Source of the DNA: an uncultured Blautia sp.
GTDB lineage: Bacteria; Bacillota; Clostridia; Lachnospirales; Lachnospiraceae
Reading direction: 5' to 3'
Assembly (NCBI GenBank): GCA_900552095.1
Contig: URYM01000091.1
Coordinates: 1 to 7,197 of the forward strand
Length of the DNA stretch: 7,197 nt
Made by a program: the position numbers and the translations under genes. Below the pieces are notes generated by a model, which did not search any database, was not told the DNA's origin, and saw nothing but the letters and a program-made list of their open reading frames with translations. The first letter of the stretch is position 1; the number at the start of each line of letters is the position of its first letter. This document shows positions 1 to 5,697 of the stretch, in pieces.

Positions 1-908
1 TTTTTTACCTCTGCCACAATTTCTTCTATCACTTCCCGGCAGGTTTCCTCTTTCTTTATCAGCCCTGCAATCTGTCCTGCCATAACAGTTCCCGCTTCCA
101 TGTCGCCCTCCTGAACTGCTTTTCTGAGTGATCCCAGCGTCAGCTGTTCCAGTTCCTCAAAAGACGCGCCCTCTTTTTCCTTCTTCAGATATTCCCGCGT
201 CATCTGATTCCGCAGACATCGCACCGGATGCCCCGTACTCATTCCTGTCACGGCAGAATCGATATCTCTGGCGTTCAGAATCCTGTCCTTATAGTTCTGA
301 TGTACCACCGATTCTTTTGTGGCTACAAAACGGGTCCCCATCTGCACGGCCTCCGCACCCAGCACAAAGGCTGCCGCTGCACCTCTTCCATCTGCAATTC
401 CTCCGGCTCCAATCACCGGAATCTCCACAGCATCCACCACCTGGGGCAGCAGCGCCATCGTCGTGAGAGAACCGATATGACCGCCGGATTCCATTCCTTC
501 CGCCACCACAGCATCGGCTCCGCAGCGCTCCATCCTCTTTGCCAGAGCCACAGAAGCTACCACAGGAATCACCTTAATTCCCGCATCCTTCCACAGTTTC
601 ATATATTTCTCCGGGCTTCCGGCTCCCGTAGTAACTGCCGTCACCCCTTCTTCCACAACCACATGGGCAACCTCTTCCGCATAGGGACTCAGAAGCATAA
701 TATTTACACCAAAAGGTCTGTCCGTCTGCGCCTTTACCGCTCTGATTTCCCTGCGGATCACCTCCGCCGGTGCACTGGCTGCCCCCAGAAGTCCAAAACC
801 GCCAGCTTCAGACACTGCTGCCGCCAGATGATTTTCCGCCACCCAGGCCATTCCTCCCTGAATGATTGGATAACGGATTCCCAGAAGATCTGTCACTCTT
901 GTTTTCAT
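1..908 (-). CDS. fabK: Enoyl-[acyl-carrier-protein] reductase II FabK, FMN-dependent (C-terminus cut by window edge)
   Basis: Probable last step of each elongation cycle in type II fatty acid synthesis: NAD(P)H- and FMN-dependent reduction of trans-2-enoyl-ACP in the cytoplasm. I translated 302 codons from ATG at 906-908; no stop is reached, and FabK proteins are usually about 310-320 residues, so roughly 10-15 are missing. Visible signature: the N-terminal YPIIQGGMAWV (13-23), the ESGGHIG motif (140-146) whose His144 coincides with the catalytic His of pneumococcal FabK, the phosphate-binding loop GAGGIADGRG (167-176), and MGTRF (190-194). GGAGG lies 10 bases before the ATG, inside the end of acpP, so translation is probably coupled to it; the genes are 5 bases apart. 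The alternative, a nitronate monooxygenase of the same TIM-barrel superfamily, is made unlikely by the adjacent acpP and the ESGGHIG motif. The reading frame carries no internal stop. Confidence 0.93.
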   Translation of the reverse strand, partial: MKTRVTDLLGIRYPIIQGGMAWVAENHLAAAVSEAGGFGLLGAASAPAEVIRREIRAVKAQTDRPFGVNIMLLSPYAEEVAHVVVEEGVTAVTTGAGSPEKYMKLWKDAGIKVIPVVASVALAKRMERCGADAVVAEGMESGGHIGSLTTMALLPQVVDAVEIPVIGAGGIADGRGAAAAFVLGAEAVQMGTRFVATKESVVHQNYKDRILNARDIDSAVTGMSTGHPVRCLRNQMTREYLKKEKEGASFEELEQLTLGSLRKAVQEGDMEAGTVMAGQIAGLIKKEETCREVIEEIVAEVK

Positions 909-913
909 AGCTC

Positions 914-1147
914 TTATGCCTCCGCACCGCTCTTTTTCAGGTACTCTATCACGCTTCCCACGGTAGTCAGGTTCTCCAGCTCTTCTGAGGGAATCTCTGT
1001 CTCATATTTCTCTTCCAGAGCCATCACCAGCTCAAACAGATCGAGAGAGTCCGCTCCCAGATCCTCCTTAAAAGAAGTGCTCTCGTTAATCTGATCCTCG
1101 GAACAATTCAGCTGCTCTGCAATAATAGATTTCATTTCTTCTAACAT
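914..1147 (-). CDS. acpP: Acyl carrier protein
   Basis: Cytoplasmic carrier that holds growing acyl chains as thioesters on a phosphopantetheine arm during fatty acid synthesis. The 77-residue acidic protein has the standard ACP length. The prosthetic-group site is in GADSLD (31-36), with Ser34 as the attachment residue, followed by the typical helix LFELVMALEEKYETEIP. The start is ATG at 1145-1147, preceded by AAGGAG with 7-base spacing. It is the first gene of its transcript, since a consensus promoter with two operator-like palindromes lies directly upstream, and fabK follows after 5 bases. Pairing with fabK marks it as the housekeeping fatty-acid ACP rather than a polyketide or D-alanyl carrier protein. 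Confidence 0.97.
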   Translation of the reverse strand: MLEEMKSIIAEQLNCSEDQINESTSFKEDLGADSLDLFELVMALEEKYETEIPSEELENLTTVGSVIEYLKKSGAEA

Positions 1148-1177
1148 GATAATTCTCCTTACTTTTCACAAAATTAT

Positions 1178-1190
1178 TTTGATTGTCAAA
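1178..1190. promoter_or_regulatory. FabT-like operator, proximal copy
   Basis: TTTGATTGTCAAA is a 5-3-5 palindrome (TTTGA, 3 bases, TCAAA). It differs by one central base from the core TTTGATTATCAAA known for FabT, a MarR-family repressor of fatty acid synthesis genes in streptococci and lactococci that binds DNA with acyl-ACP as corepressor. It covers the predicted transcription start and touches the -10 box, a position where a bound repressor would block initiation. No regulator gene lies in the window, so the identity of the binding protein is inferred. Confidence 0.75.
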
Positions 1191-1218
1191 GTATATTCCA
1201 AAATACTTTGATTGTCAA
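1190..1218 (-). promoter_or_regulatory. Sigma-A promoter of the acpP-fabK operon
   Basis: Reading the minus strand, a perfect -35 TTGACA (1213-1218) is followed by exactly 17 bases and a -10 TATACT (1190-1195). The predicted transcription start is near 1183, giving a leader of about 35 bases before the acpP ATG with AAGGAG in it. Both boxes are overlapped or flanked by FabT-like palindromes, so the promoter is strong and probably repressed when long-chain acyl-ACP is plentiful. The coordinates are read from sequence; the start site is inferred. Confidence 0.85.
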
Positions 1219-1219
1219 G
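1207..1219. promoter_or_regulatory. FabT-like operator, distal copy over the -35 box
   Basis: TTTGATTGTCAAG is a second copy of the same palindrome with one change in the last base (TTTGA, 3 bases, TCAAG). It includes the whole -35 TTGACA on the minus strand. Its centre is 29 bases from that of the proximal copy, a little under three helical turns. Two operators bracketing one promoter suggest cooperative or double-locked repression. The function is inferred from the family motif and position. Confidence 0.7.
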
Positions 1220-1300
1220 ATATTTTTCTATCTTTCGCCGTTCACAGCTCTGTACATATTCTGATTTCAGATGCTTTTTCCCCCACTCTCCCGTTAGTAG

Positions 1301-1912
1301 ATTGCCTTACTTATCCCTATTGCTGACGTACTTGAAATTACAGTAACAGAGCTTTTACGGGGAGAAAAATTAAAAGAGAAAAAGACTTTAAAGAATGATG
1401 AAGTAGAAACTCTTGTTGTAAATTCATTAGACTTATCCTTACGTGACGCAATCCGACACCGAAAAAAGAATTGGATATTTGCATTTCTTATCTCAAGCAG
1501 TATTGTAATCGCAGAAGCAATATTATTAACTGTTTCTGGAATCTCCATAAAACAGATGGGAGATAGTCTGTATGTTTCTCTGCTAATGCTCTTTTTTGCA
1601 ATTTGGTTTTGCTTTTTTGCAAAAGAATTATTACCTGCATATTATGATAGAAATAAAGTTAATTTTGTATCACAAGGAATTTTCAGGATACACATGGCAG
1701 GGCTATCTTTTAATAATGCAAACTGGAGATATGTATTAACCGTATTTAGAATCTTTACATTAGGAACTGCTATTCTGTACCCTATGATCTGCTATATCAG
1801 TTTTTTAATTGGCGGTATCTCACTATGGGATCGTGTAAAATATCCGGCTATTCTTATCCTGATAACCGGATTATTAGCAGGAACCTATCTTGTTGGGAAA
1901 AAGTACGAATAG
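1301..1912 (+). pseudogene. 5'-truncated XRE-family regulator with C-terminal membrane domain
   Basis: An open frame of 203 codons ends at TAG 1910-1912 but has no credible start. It begins directly after two tandem in-frame TAG codons (1295-1300) and lacks a ribosome binding site. Its first residues, IALLIPIADVLEITVTELL, look like the last helices of an XRE/HTH_3 DNA-binding domain; the preceding recognition helix, about 45-50 residues, is absent. After a charged linker come about four hydrophobic segments, near residues 58-79, 89-107, 145-170 and 183-197, with FNNANW between the second and third. I recall this arrangement from Firmicutes XRE regulators with a membrane-bound sensor half, but did not verify the family. 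The next ATG (1556) lies inside the membrane domain without a Shine-Dalgarno, so a shorter protein from there is unlikely. The stretch is visibly richer in A+T and TTA codons than its neighbours, which suggests acquired DNA. It converges on the M20 peptidase gene and diverges from acpP. Confidence 0.7.
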
Positions 1913-1930
1913 CGATAGGAGCAGCTGCTC

Positions 1931-1971
1931 TTAGTAAAACAAGAGACACCGGAACCCCGTTCCGATGTCTC
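1931..1971 (-). terminator. Rho-independent terminator of the DUF5058-M20 operon
   Basis: A 13-bp hairpin has arms 1943-1955 and 1959-1971 and a 3-base loop. It lies 14 bases after the peptidase stop codon and is followed on the minus strand by TTGTTTTACT. Transcribed from the minus strand all 13 pairs form, one being G-U; on the plus strand that position is a C-A mismatch and the following T run is shorter. It is therefore mainly the terminator of the minus-strand operon, with possible weak bidirectional use for the plus-strand remnant. Confidence 0.85.
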
Positions 1972-1984
1972 AAAAATTTTCCTG

Positions 1985-3424
1985 TCAGCTCATCTTCATA
2001 AGCCGCACATAGAACTCCACTGTCTTCACCAGCGTTGCAACCGGCACCCGCTCATTATTTCCGTGAATCATTCCCCTCTCCTCTTTCGACAGCTTCATAG
2101 CGGAGAATTTATATACTCTGTCTGTAATCTTACAGTAATGCCTGGAATCACTGCATGCCATCATAAGATAGGGCGATACGATAGCCTCCGGCCAGGTATC
2201 ACCTACAGCACGGCACAGACGCTTCCATTCTTCACAGCCTGTATCACTGTCCGGAGATGGATTCCATCCTTCAAAACATTCCACCTTGATATTCGGATTC
2301 TGAACCACCTTCTCCAGATAAGCTCTCGCAGATTCCACGGTATCCTGCCCCAGAAGGCGCAGATTCATTCCCACTTCAGCTTTTGGGGGAATCACATTAT
2401 AAGCCTTGCTTCCGCTCATTTTTGTCATGGCGCAGGTAGTGCGCATCAGCGCATTCAGCTCTCCGCCTGACTTTTTGCAGACCTTATCCAGAAGCGGTTT
2501 AAAACACCACATATTCGCAAACAGAATACGATATCCAAAACTGGAATGACGTCCCAGCGTATCGAACATCTCTGCCACCGGTTTTGTAAACTGCATGGGG
2601 AAAGGATGATTTTCTACATCTACCACAGCTTTGGAGAGTTCTCCCACGATTGTGTGAGCCGGAGGCATAGAAGCATGGCCTCCTTTGCTGACAGCTGTAA
2701 AGCGCACATTGGTAAGCCCCTTTTCTGCAATTCCAATCAGAGCGCAATCCTGTTTTACCCCGGGAAATACACTCTCAACCACAGCTCCGCCCTCATCTAC
2801 TACCAGCGCCGGACGGATTCCTCTCTTCTCAAACTCCTCCACAATCTCAACTGCAGAAGAACCATTGATCTCCTCCTGCCCGCTGAAAGCAAAATACATA
2901 TCGTGCTCCGGCACATACCCCTGTCCGATCAGCGCTTCCGCTGCCTCCATCACACCGCAGAGTGTTCCTTTTGTATCCAGGGTTCCCCGTCCCCAGATTT
3001 CTCCATTTTCCACGATTCCTTCAAAAGCCGGTTTCTCCCACTGATCTTCCTCTACCGGAACCACATCATAGTGAGACATCAAAACCGCTGGAGCTTCTGC
3101 ATTTTTTCCTTTCCAGTGATACAGAAGACCTGTTTTTCCGATTCTCTCCAGTGTACACACTTTATGTACCTGCGGATAAAGCTTCGGCAGAAGCTGGCGG
3201 AACCTTTCAAATTCTGCCTCATCAATCAGACTCTCATCGTTGTACGAAATTGTTTTGCAGCGCAAAAGTTCTGACATATCCTGAACAATCTTTTCCTCAT
3301 TCAGAGAAACCTTCTCCTTGGACGGCTTCTCCTGCTCTCTGGGCTTAAACATTGCCGCCCTTACCAGGATCACTGCCAGAAACAGAATCAATGCCACAGC
3401 AACAGCTCCAATGATATACCACAT
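1985..3424 (-). CDS. Membrane-anchored M20-family metallopeptidase (carboxypeptidase/amidohydrolase-like)
   Basis: A zinc-dependent hydrolase of the M20 family, which cleaves C-terminal peptide or N-acyl amino acid bonds. The 479 residues start with one hydrophobic segment (3-25), then a charged linker and the catalytic domain. Candidate metal and catalytic residues in family order: His118 and Asp120 in SHYDVVPV, Asp150 in GRGTLDTKG, Glu184-Glu185 in SGQEEINGSS, Asp210 in VVDEGG, and His454 in MIHGNNERV. GGHAS (248-252) marks the lid/dimerisation domain and SDSRHY (425-430) a conserved C-terminal motif. The layout resembles the yeast Cps1/PM20D1 branch more than short dipeptidases. Positive charges after the hydrophobic segment (Arg22, Lys27, Arg29) suggest a cytoplasmic catalytic domain, though an uncleaved or cleaved signal cannot be excluded. 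The ribosome binding site TAAGGAGG overlaps the stop of the preceding membrane-protein gene, 12 bases away. The substrate is unknown; the paired membrane proteins suggest an imported peptide or acylated amino acid. Confidence 0.9.
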   Translation of the reverse strand: MWYIIGAVAVALILFLAVILVRAAMFKPREQEKPSKEKVSLNEEKIVQDMSELLRCKTISYNDESLIDEAEFERFRQLLPKLYPQVHKVCTLERIGKTGLLYHWKGKNAEAPAVLMSHYDVVPVEEDQWEKPAFEGIVENGEIWGRGTLDTKGTLCGVMEAAEALIGQGYVPEHDMYFAFSGQEEINGSSAVEIVEEFEKRGIRPALVVDEGGAVVESVFPGVKQDCALIGIAEKGLTNVRFTAVSKGGHASMPPAHTIVGELSKAVVDVENHPFPMQFTKPVAEMFDTLGRHSSFGYRILFANMWCFKPLLDKVCKKSGGELNALMRTTCAMTKMSGSKAYNVIPPKAEVGMNLRLLGQDTVESARAYLEKVVQNPNIKVECFEGWNPSPDSDTGCEEWKRLCRAVGDTWPEAIVSPYLMMACSDSRHYCKITDRVYKFSAMKLSKEERGMIHGNNERVPVATLVKTVEFYVRLMKMS

Positions 3425-3436
3425 AAAAGTGCCTCC

Positions 3437-4093
3437 TTACAGCATATTTTTTTTGTACAAAATCCTGGCTGCCAGAAGCGCGATCGCCGCTCCCACAGGA
3501 ACCAGAACCCCTACCGAGCTGGCCAGAGCCGGAACTGCCAGAAACAGCGCGATCATAAAGATCAGCGGAGCCATAGCGATCTTCCAGTTCTTGCTCACAT
3601 AAACCACTGCCAGACCTCCAAAGAGGGCAGGAAGGATATTATCAAAAGCCGGTTTCAATTGCGGAGAGTTCAAAATCGGCGTCAGCTGCGCCAGCATGAG
3701 AACTCCCAGAGAGATCACCACTGTCGTTACAATGGAAGAAGTGGCAATCGCAATGGTTGAAATCACTTCCCCTTCTTCCGTCCCCGGCTTAACTTTCGCA
3801 TTTTCCATCGCAGTAAGTGCTGCCGGAACCTTCAGGTTCGTCAGATTACCTGTCACAAATCCCAGATAGGAACCTGCCGTTCCCAGCATAGGACAGTAAG
3901 TAACCACCTCGATCACACCTACCGTCCAGAAGATAGGTGCCACACCCAAAAGTCCTTTCAGAACCGGCTCAAAACCCGGCCATGCGTCATAATAAAGGCA
4001 GACTGAAATCGGCACCATAAAGATTACGATCAGCGCTGTAAAAATCCAGATTCTCCCATAGATATGAGTCATATCATCATAACTTTTTTTCAT
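3437..4093 (-). CDS. Multispanning membrane protein of unknown family, partner of DUF5058-like protein
   Basis: I do not recognise a named family. The 218-residue protein has about five or six hydrophobic segments, near residues 14-34, 47-66, 110-136, 153-167, 172-190 and 193-211, with a short polar N-terminus and a positive C-terminus (ILYKKNML). Between the second and third segments is a polar, glycine-rich stretch (TYCPMLGTAGSYLGFVTGN, then NLKVPAALTAMENAKVKPGTEEGE). A small-residue, Thr-rich helix follows (ISTIAIATSSIVTTVV); such stretches are common in the substrate paths of secondary transporters. The gene lies 13 bases after the DUF5058-like gene and 12 before the M20 peptidase; AGGAGGGG precedes its ATG and overlaps the upstream stop. 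A role as the second half of a heteromeric permease is inferred only from this context. The reading frame itself is well supported. Confidence 0.85.
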   Translation of the reverse strand: MKKSYDDMTHIYGRIWIFTALIVIFMVPISVCLYYDAWPGFEPVLKGLLGVAPIFWTVGVIEVVTYCPMLGTAGSYLGFVTGNLTNLKVPAALTAMENAKVKPGTEEGEVISTIAIATSSIVTTVVISLGVLMLAQLTPILNSPQLKPAFDNILPALFGGLAVVYVSKNWKIAMAPLIFMIALFLAVPALASSVGVLVPVGAAIALLAARILYKKNML

Positions 4094-4106
4094 AATCCTT
4101 CCCCTC

Positions 4107-4829
4107 CTAAACGATCAGCGGCGTGATAATGCAGGCGAATACCATCGCCCCCAGCATACTTAAGGGAAGCGCATACGTTTCCAGCCATTTCATCTTACAT
4201 TTTTTGATCAGAATTCCACAGACCGCCATGATAAGAGCAGAAAACAGAAGCACAAAAATGGGAATCCAGCCAGCCAGACCTTTCCGGATATCTGCAAACA
4301 CCATTCCCAGGAATGCGGAAATCATCCCCAGAAAAAGCGCCGTCATAAAAATATCGCCCCATTTACTGTCTTTTGATTTCAAACTCATCAGACCCTTCTG
4401 GATTTTCTTCAAAAACAGAGGAACCAGAAGCAGTCCCGGGAAGATGCCAAGTGTCATAACCCAGGCGATCGCTGTATAAACCTGCGGATCCTGGATCGTT
4501 TCCGCCAGCGATACGTGAAGAGCTGTCGCTGTGGAAGTCGCCGCCGGAAGTTCATAAGTGATCGCTCCGATCACGCTCAAGCGGATCCAGGGTAGAGGCA
4601 GTCCCAGAAATTTGGACAGCGTAATCACGCCCAGAAGAATAGACACCGCCGGAGCGATTGTAAAAACAGCTGTCGATACAATCGTTTTTCTGATTTGTCT
4701 CATATCCATCTTCAGCACCTTAGCCTGCCGGATAGCCCGTACCATAAAAAATACAGACTGGGCAATGATGAATACGATAACAAAGGCAGCAATCAAAAAC
4801 AGAAAGCTGCTGTTCGGATCAAAATTCAT
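4107..4829 (-). CDS. DUF5058-like six-helix membrane protein, putative permease subunit
   Basis: The 240-residue protein has six predicted membrane helices, near residues 9-30, 49-72, 117-140, 158-179, 187-208 and 221-240. The cytosol-type loop after the first helix is basic (RAIRQAKVLKMDMRQIRK). Its central conserved-looking block runs from TIAPAVSILLGVITLSKFLG through GLPLPWIRLSVIGAITYELP to AATSTATALHVSLAE (57-110). This pattern matches my memory of the uncharacterised DUF5058 family, which is about this length in Firmicutes; the assignment has not been searched. It is the first gene of its own transcript: the ATG at 4827-4829 is preceded by GAGGGGG and a promoter at 4865-4893. It is followed at 13 bases by a second membrane protein and then an M20 peptidase. 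No ATP-binding protein or phosphotransferase domain is nearby, so if it transports, it is probably ion-coupled. Function is unknown. Confidence 0.85.
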   Translation of the reverse strand: MNFDPNSSFLFLIAAFVIVFIIAQSVFFMVRAIRQAKVLKMDMRQIRKTIVSTAVFTIAPAVSILLGVITLSKFLGLPLPWIRLSVIGAITYELPAATSTATALHVSLAETIQDPQVYTAIAWVMTLGIFPGLLLVPLFLKKIQKGLMSLKSKDSKWGDIFMTALFLGMISAFLGMVFADIRKGLAGWIPIFVLLFSALIMAVCGILIKKCKMKWLETYALPLSMLGAMVFACIITPLIV

Positions 4830-4864
4830 ATGTAGTTTTCCCCCTCTTTTTATCTTTAATGTTA

Positions 4865-4893
4865 ATTATATTGCCAAAAAAATATAATATCAA
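4865..4893 (-). promoter_or_regulatory. Sigma-A promoter of the DUF5058-M20 operon
   Basis: On the minus strand, -35 TTGATA (4888-4893) and -10 TATAAT (4865-4870) are separated by exactly 17 bases, most of them A/T. Transcription would start near 4858, about 29 bases before the first ATG, leaving room for the GAGGGGG ribosome binding site. The promoter sits in the 94-base gap after trpA, so the three downstream genes can be expressed independently of the tryptophan T-box. I see no operator palindrome here. Confidence 0.8.
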
Positions 4894-4923
4894 CAGCAGA
4901 ATTTATTTTTTTATCTATAATTT

Positions 4924-5697
4924 TCAGCCAATTGCCTGCTTCATCTGTTTCACGTACTGTCCCACGGCCAGAATGCTGTCTCTTCCCTTTTCCTCCACGA
5001 TTTTTACAATTGCACTTCCCACGATTACCCCATCCGCAAAAGCTGCCATCTCCCTCGCCTGCTCCGGCGTAGCTATGCCAAAGCCGACTGCACAGGGAAT
5101 ATCCGATACCTGATGTACCTGATCTATCACTGCAGAAATCTCCTGGTTCAGTTCTTCTCTCACACCGGTCACGCCAAGAGAAGATACACAGTAGAGAAAA
5201 CCTTCTGCTTTCCTTCCGATTGCCCGGGCTCTCTCCCCTGATGTGGGCGCGATCATGGAAATCAGATCTACCCCATGCCTTCTGCTAAATTCCAGAAATT
5301 CTTCTCTCTCCTCAAAAGGAATATCCGGAAGAATCAGCCCGTCAACTCCGCTTGCATGACAGTTTTCAAAAAAACGTTCACCGCCATACCCATATACAGA
5401 ATTGGCATATCCCATAAATAAAAGTGGAATCTTTACTGTCCTGCGAACCCTCTGTACCATTTCAAAGAGCCGGTCCGCTGTAGTTCCTCTCTCCAGTGCT
5501 CTCTGACTGGCCGCCTGAATTACCTCTCCCTCGGCGATAGGATCCGAAAAAGGTATGCCAATTTCTATCATATCTGCCCCGGAAGCTGCCATTTCCACAA
5601 TCAGCCGCTCTGTGGTCTCCAGATCCGGATCTCCTCCGGTAATAAACGGGATAAATGCTTTTCCATTTTCAAATACTTCCCTGATTCTCTTATTCAT
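4924..5697 (-). CDS. trpA: Tryptophan synthase alpha subunit
   Basis: Cleaves indole-3-glycerol phosphate to indole and glyceraldehyde 3-phosphate; indole is channelled to TrpB in the alpha2-beta2 complex of the cytoplasm. The 257 residues are near the normal length. Visible TIM-barrel signature: FITGGDPD (18-25), [14 protein letters not shown] (44-57) with catalytic Glu45 corresponding to Glu49 of the Salmonella enzyme, LPDIPFEE (123-130), SSLGVTGVR (172-180), and the phosphate-binding [10 protein letters not shown] (205-214) and VGSAIV (226-231). The position matching Salmonella Asp60 is Glu56, a conservative change that keeps the acidic group. The ATG overlaps the trpB stop in ATGAATAA, which implies translational coupling and matched subunit amounts; AGGGGG lies 9 bases upstream. 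No strong terminator follows the gene. Confidence 0.97.
   Translation of the reverse strand: MNKRIREVFENGKAFIPFITGGDPDLETTERLIVEMAASGADMIEIGIPFSDPIAEGEVIQAASQRALERGTTADRLFEMVQRVRRTVKIPLLFMGYANSVYGYGGERFFENCHASGVDGLILPDIPFEEREEFLEFSRRHGVDLISMIAPTSGERARAIGRKAEGFLYCVSSLGVTGVREELNQEISAVIDQVHQVSDIPCAVGFGIATPEQAREMAAFADGVIVGSAIVKIVEEKGRDSILAVGQYVKQMKQAIG

Noticed and set aside
228..1094. Plus-strand 288-residue open frame antisense to fabK and acpP.
   Set aside because: It runs opposite two well-supported genes, is rich in His, Ser, Cys and Arg as expected for an antisense shadow, and has no ribosome binding site.
1178..1219. Two direct repeats as a possible CRISPR or integration repeat.
   Set aside because: There are only two 13-base copies, both placed on promoter elements, so operators explain them better.
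1294..1548. Minus-strand 84-residue open frame in the region of the XRE remnant.
   Set aside because: The plus frame encodes recognisable HTH-end and membrane sequence; the minus frame has no ribosome binding site or motif.
1919..1930. Perfect 12-base palindrome GAGCAGCTGCTC after the pseudogene.
   Set aside because: It has no loop or T tract to act as a terminator and no promoter nearby; it is probably chance, or part of the 3' flank.
2546..3274. Plus-strand 242-residue open frame opposite the M20 peptidase.
   Set aside because: It is a shadow of the peptidase reading frame without start signals or recognisable motifs.
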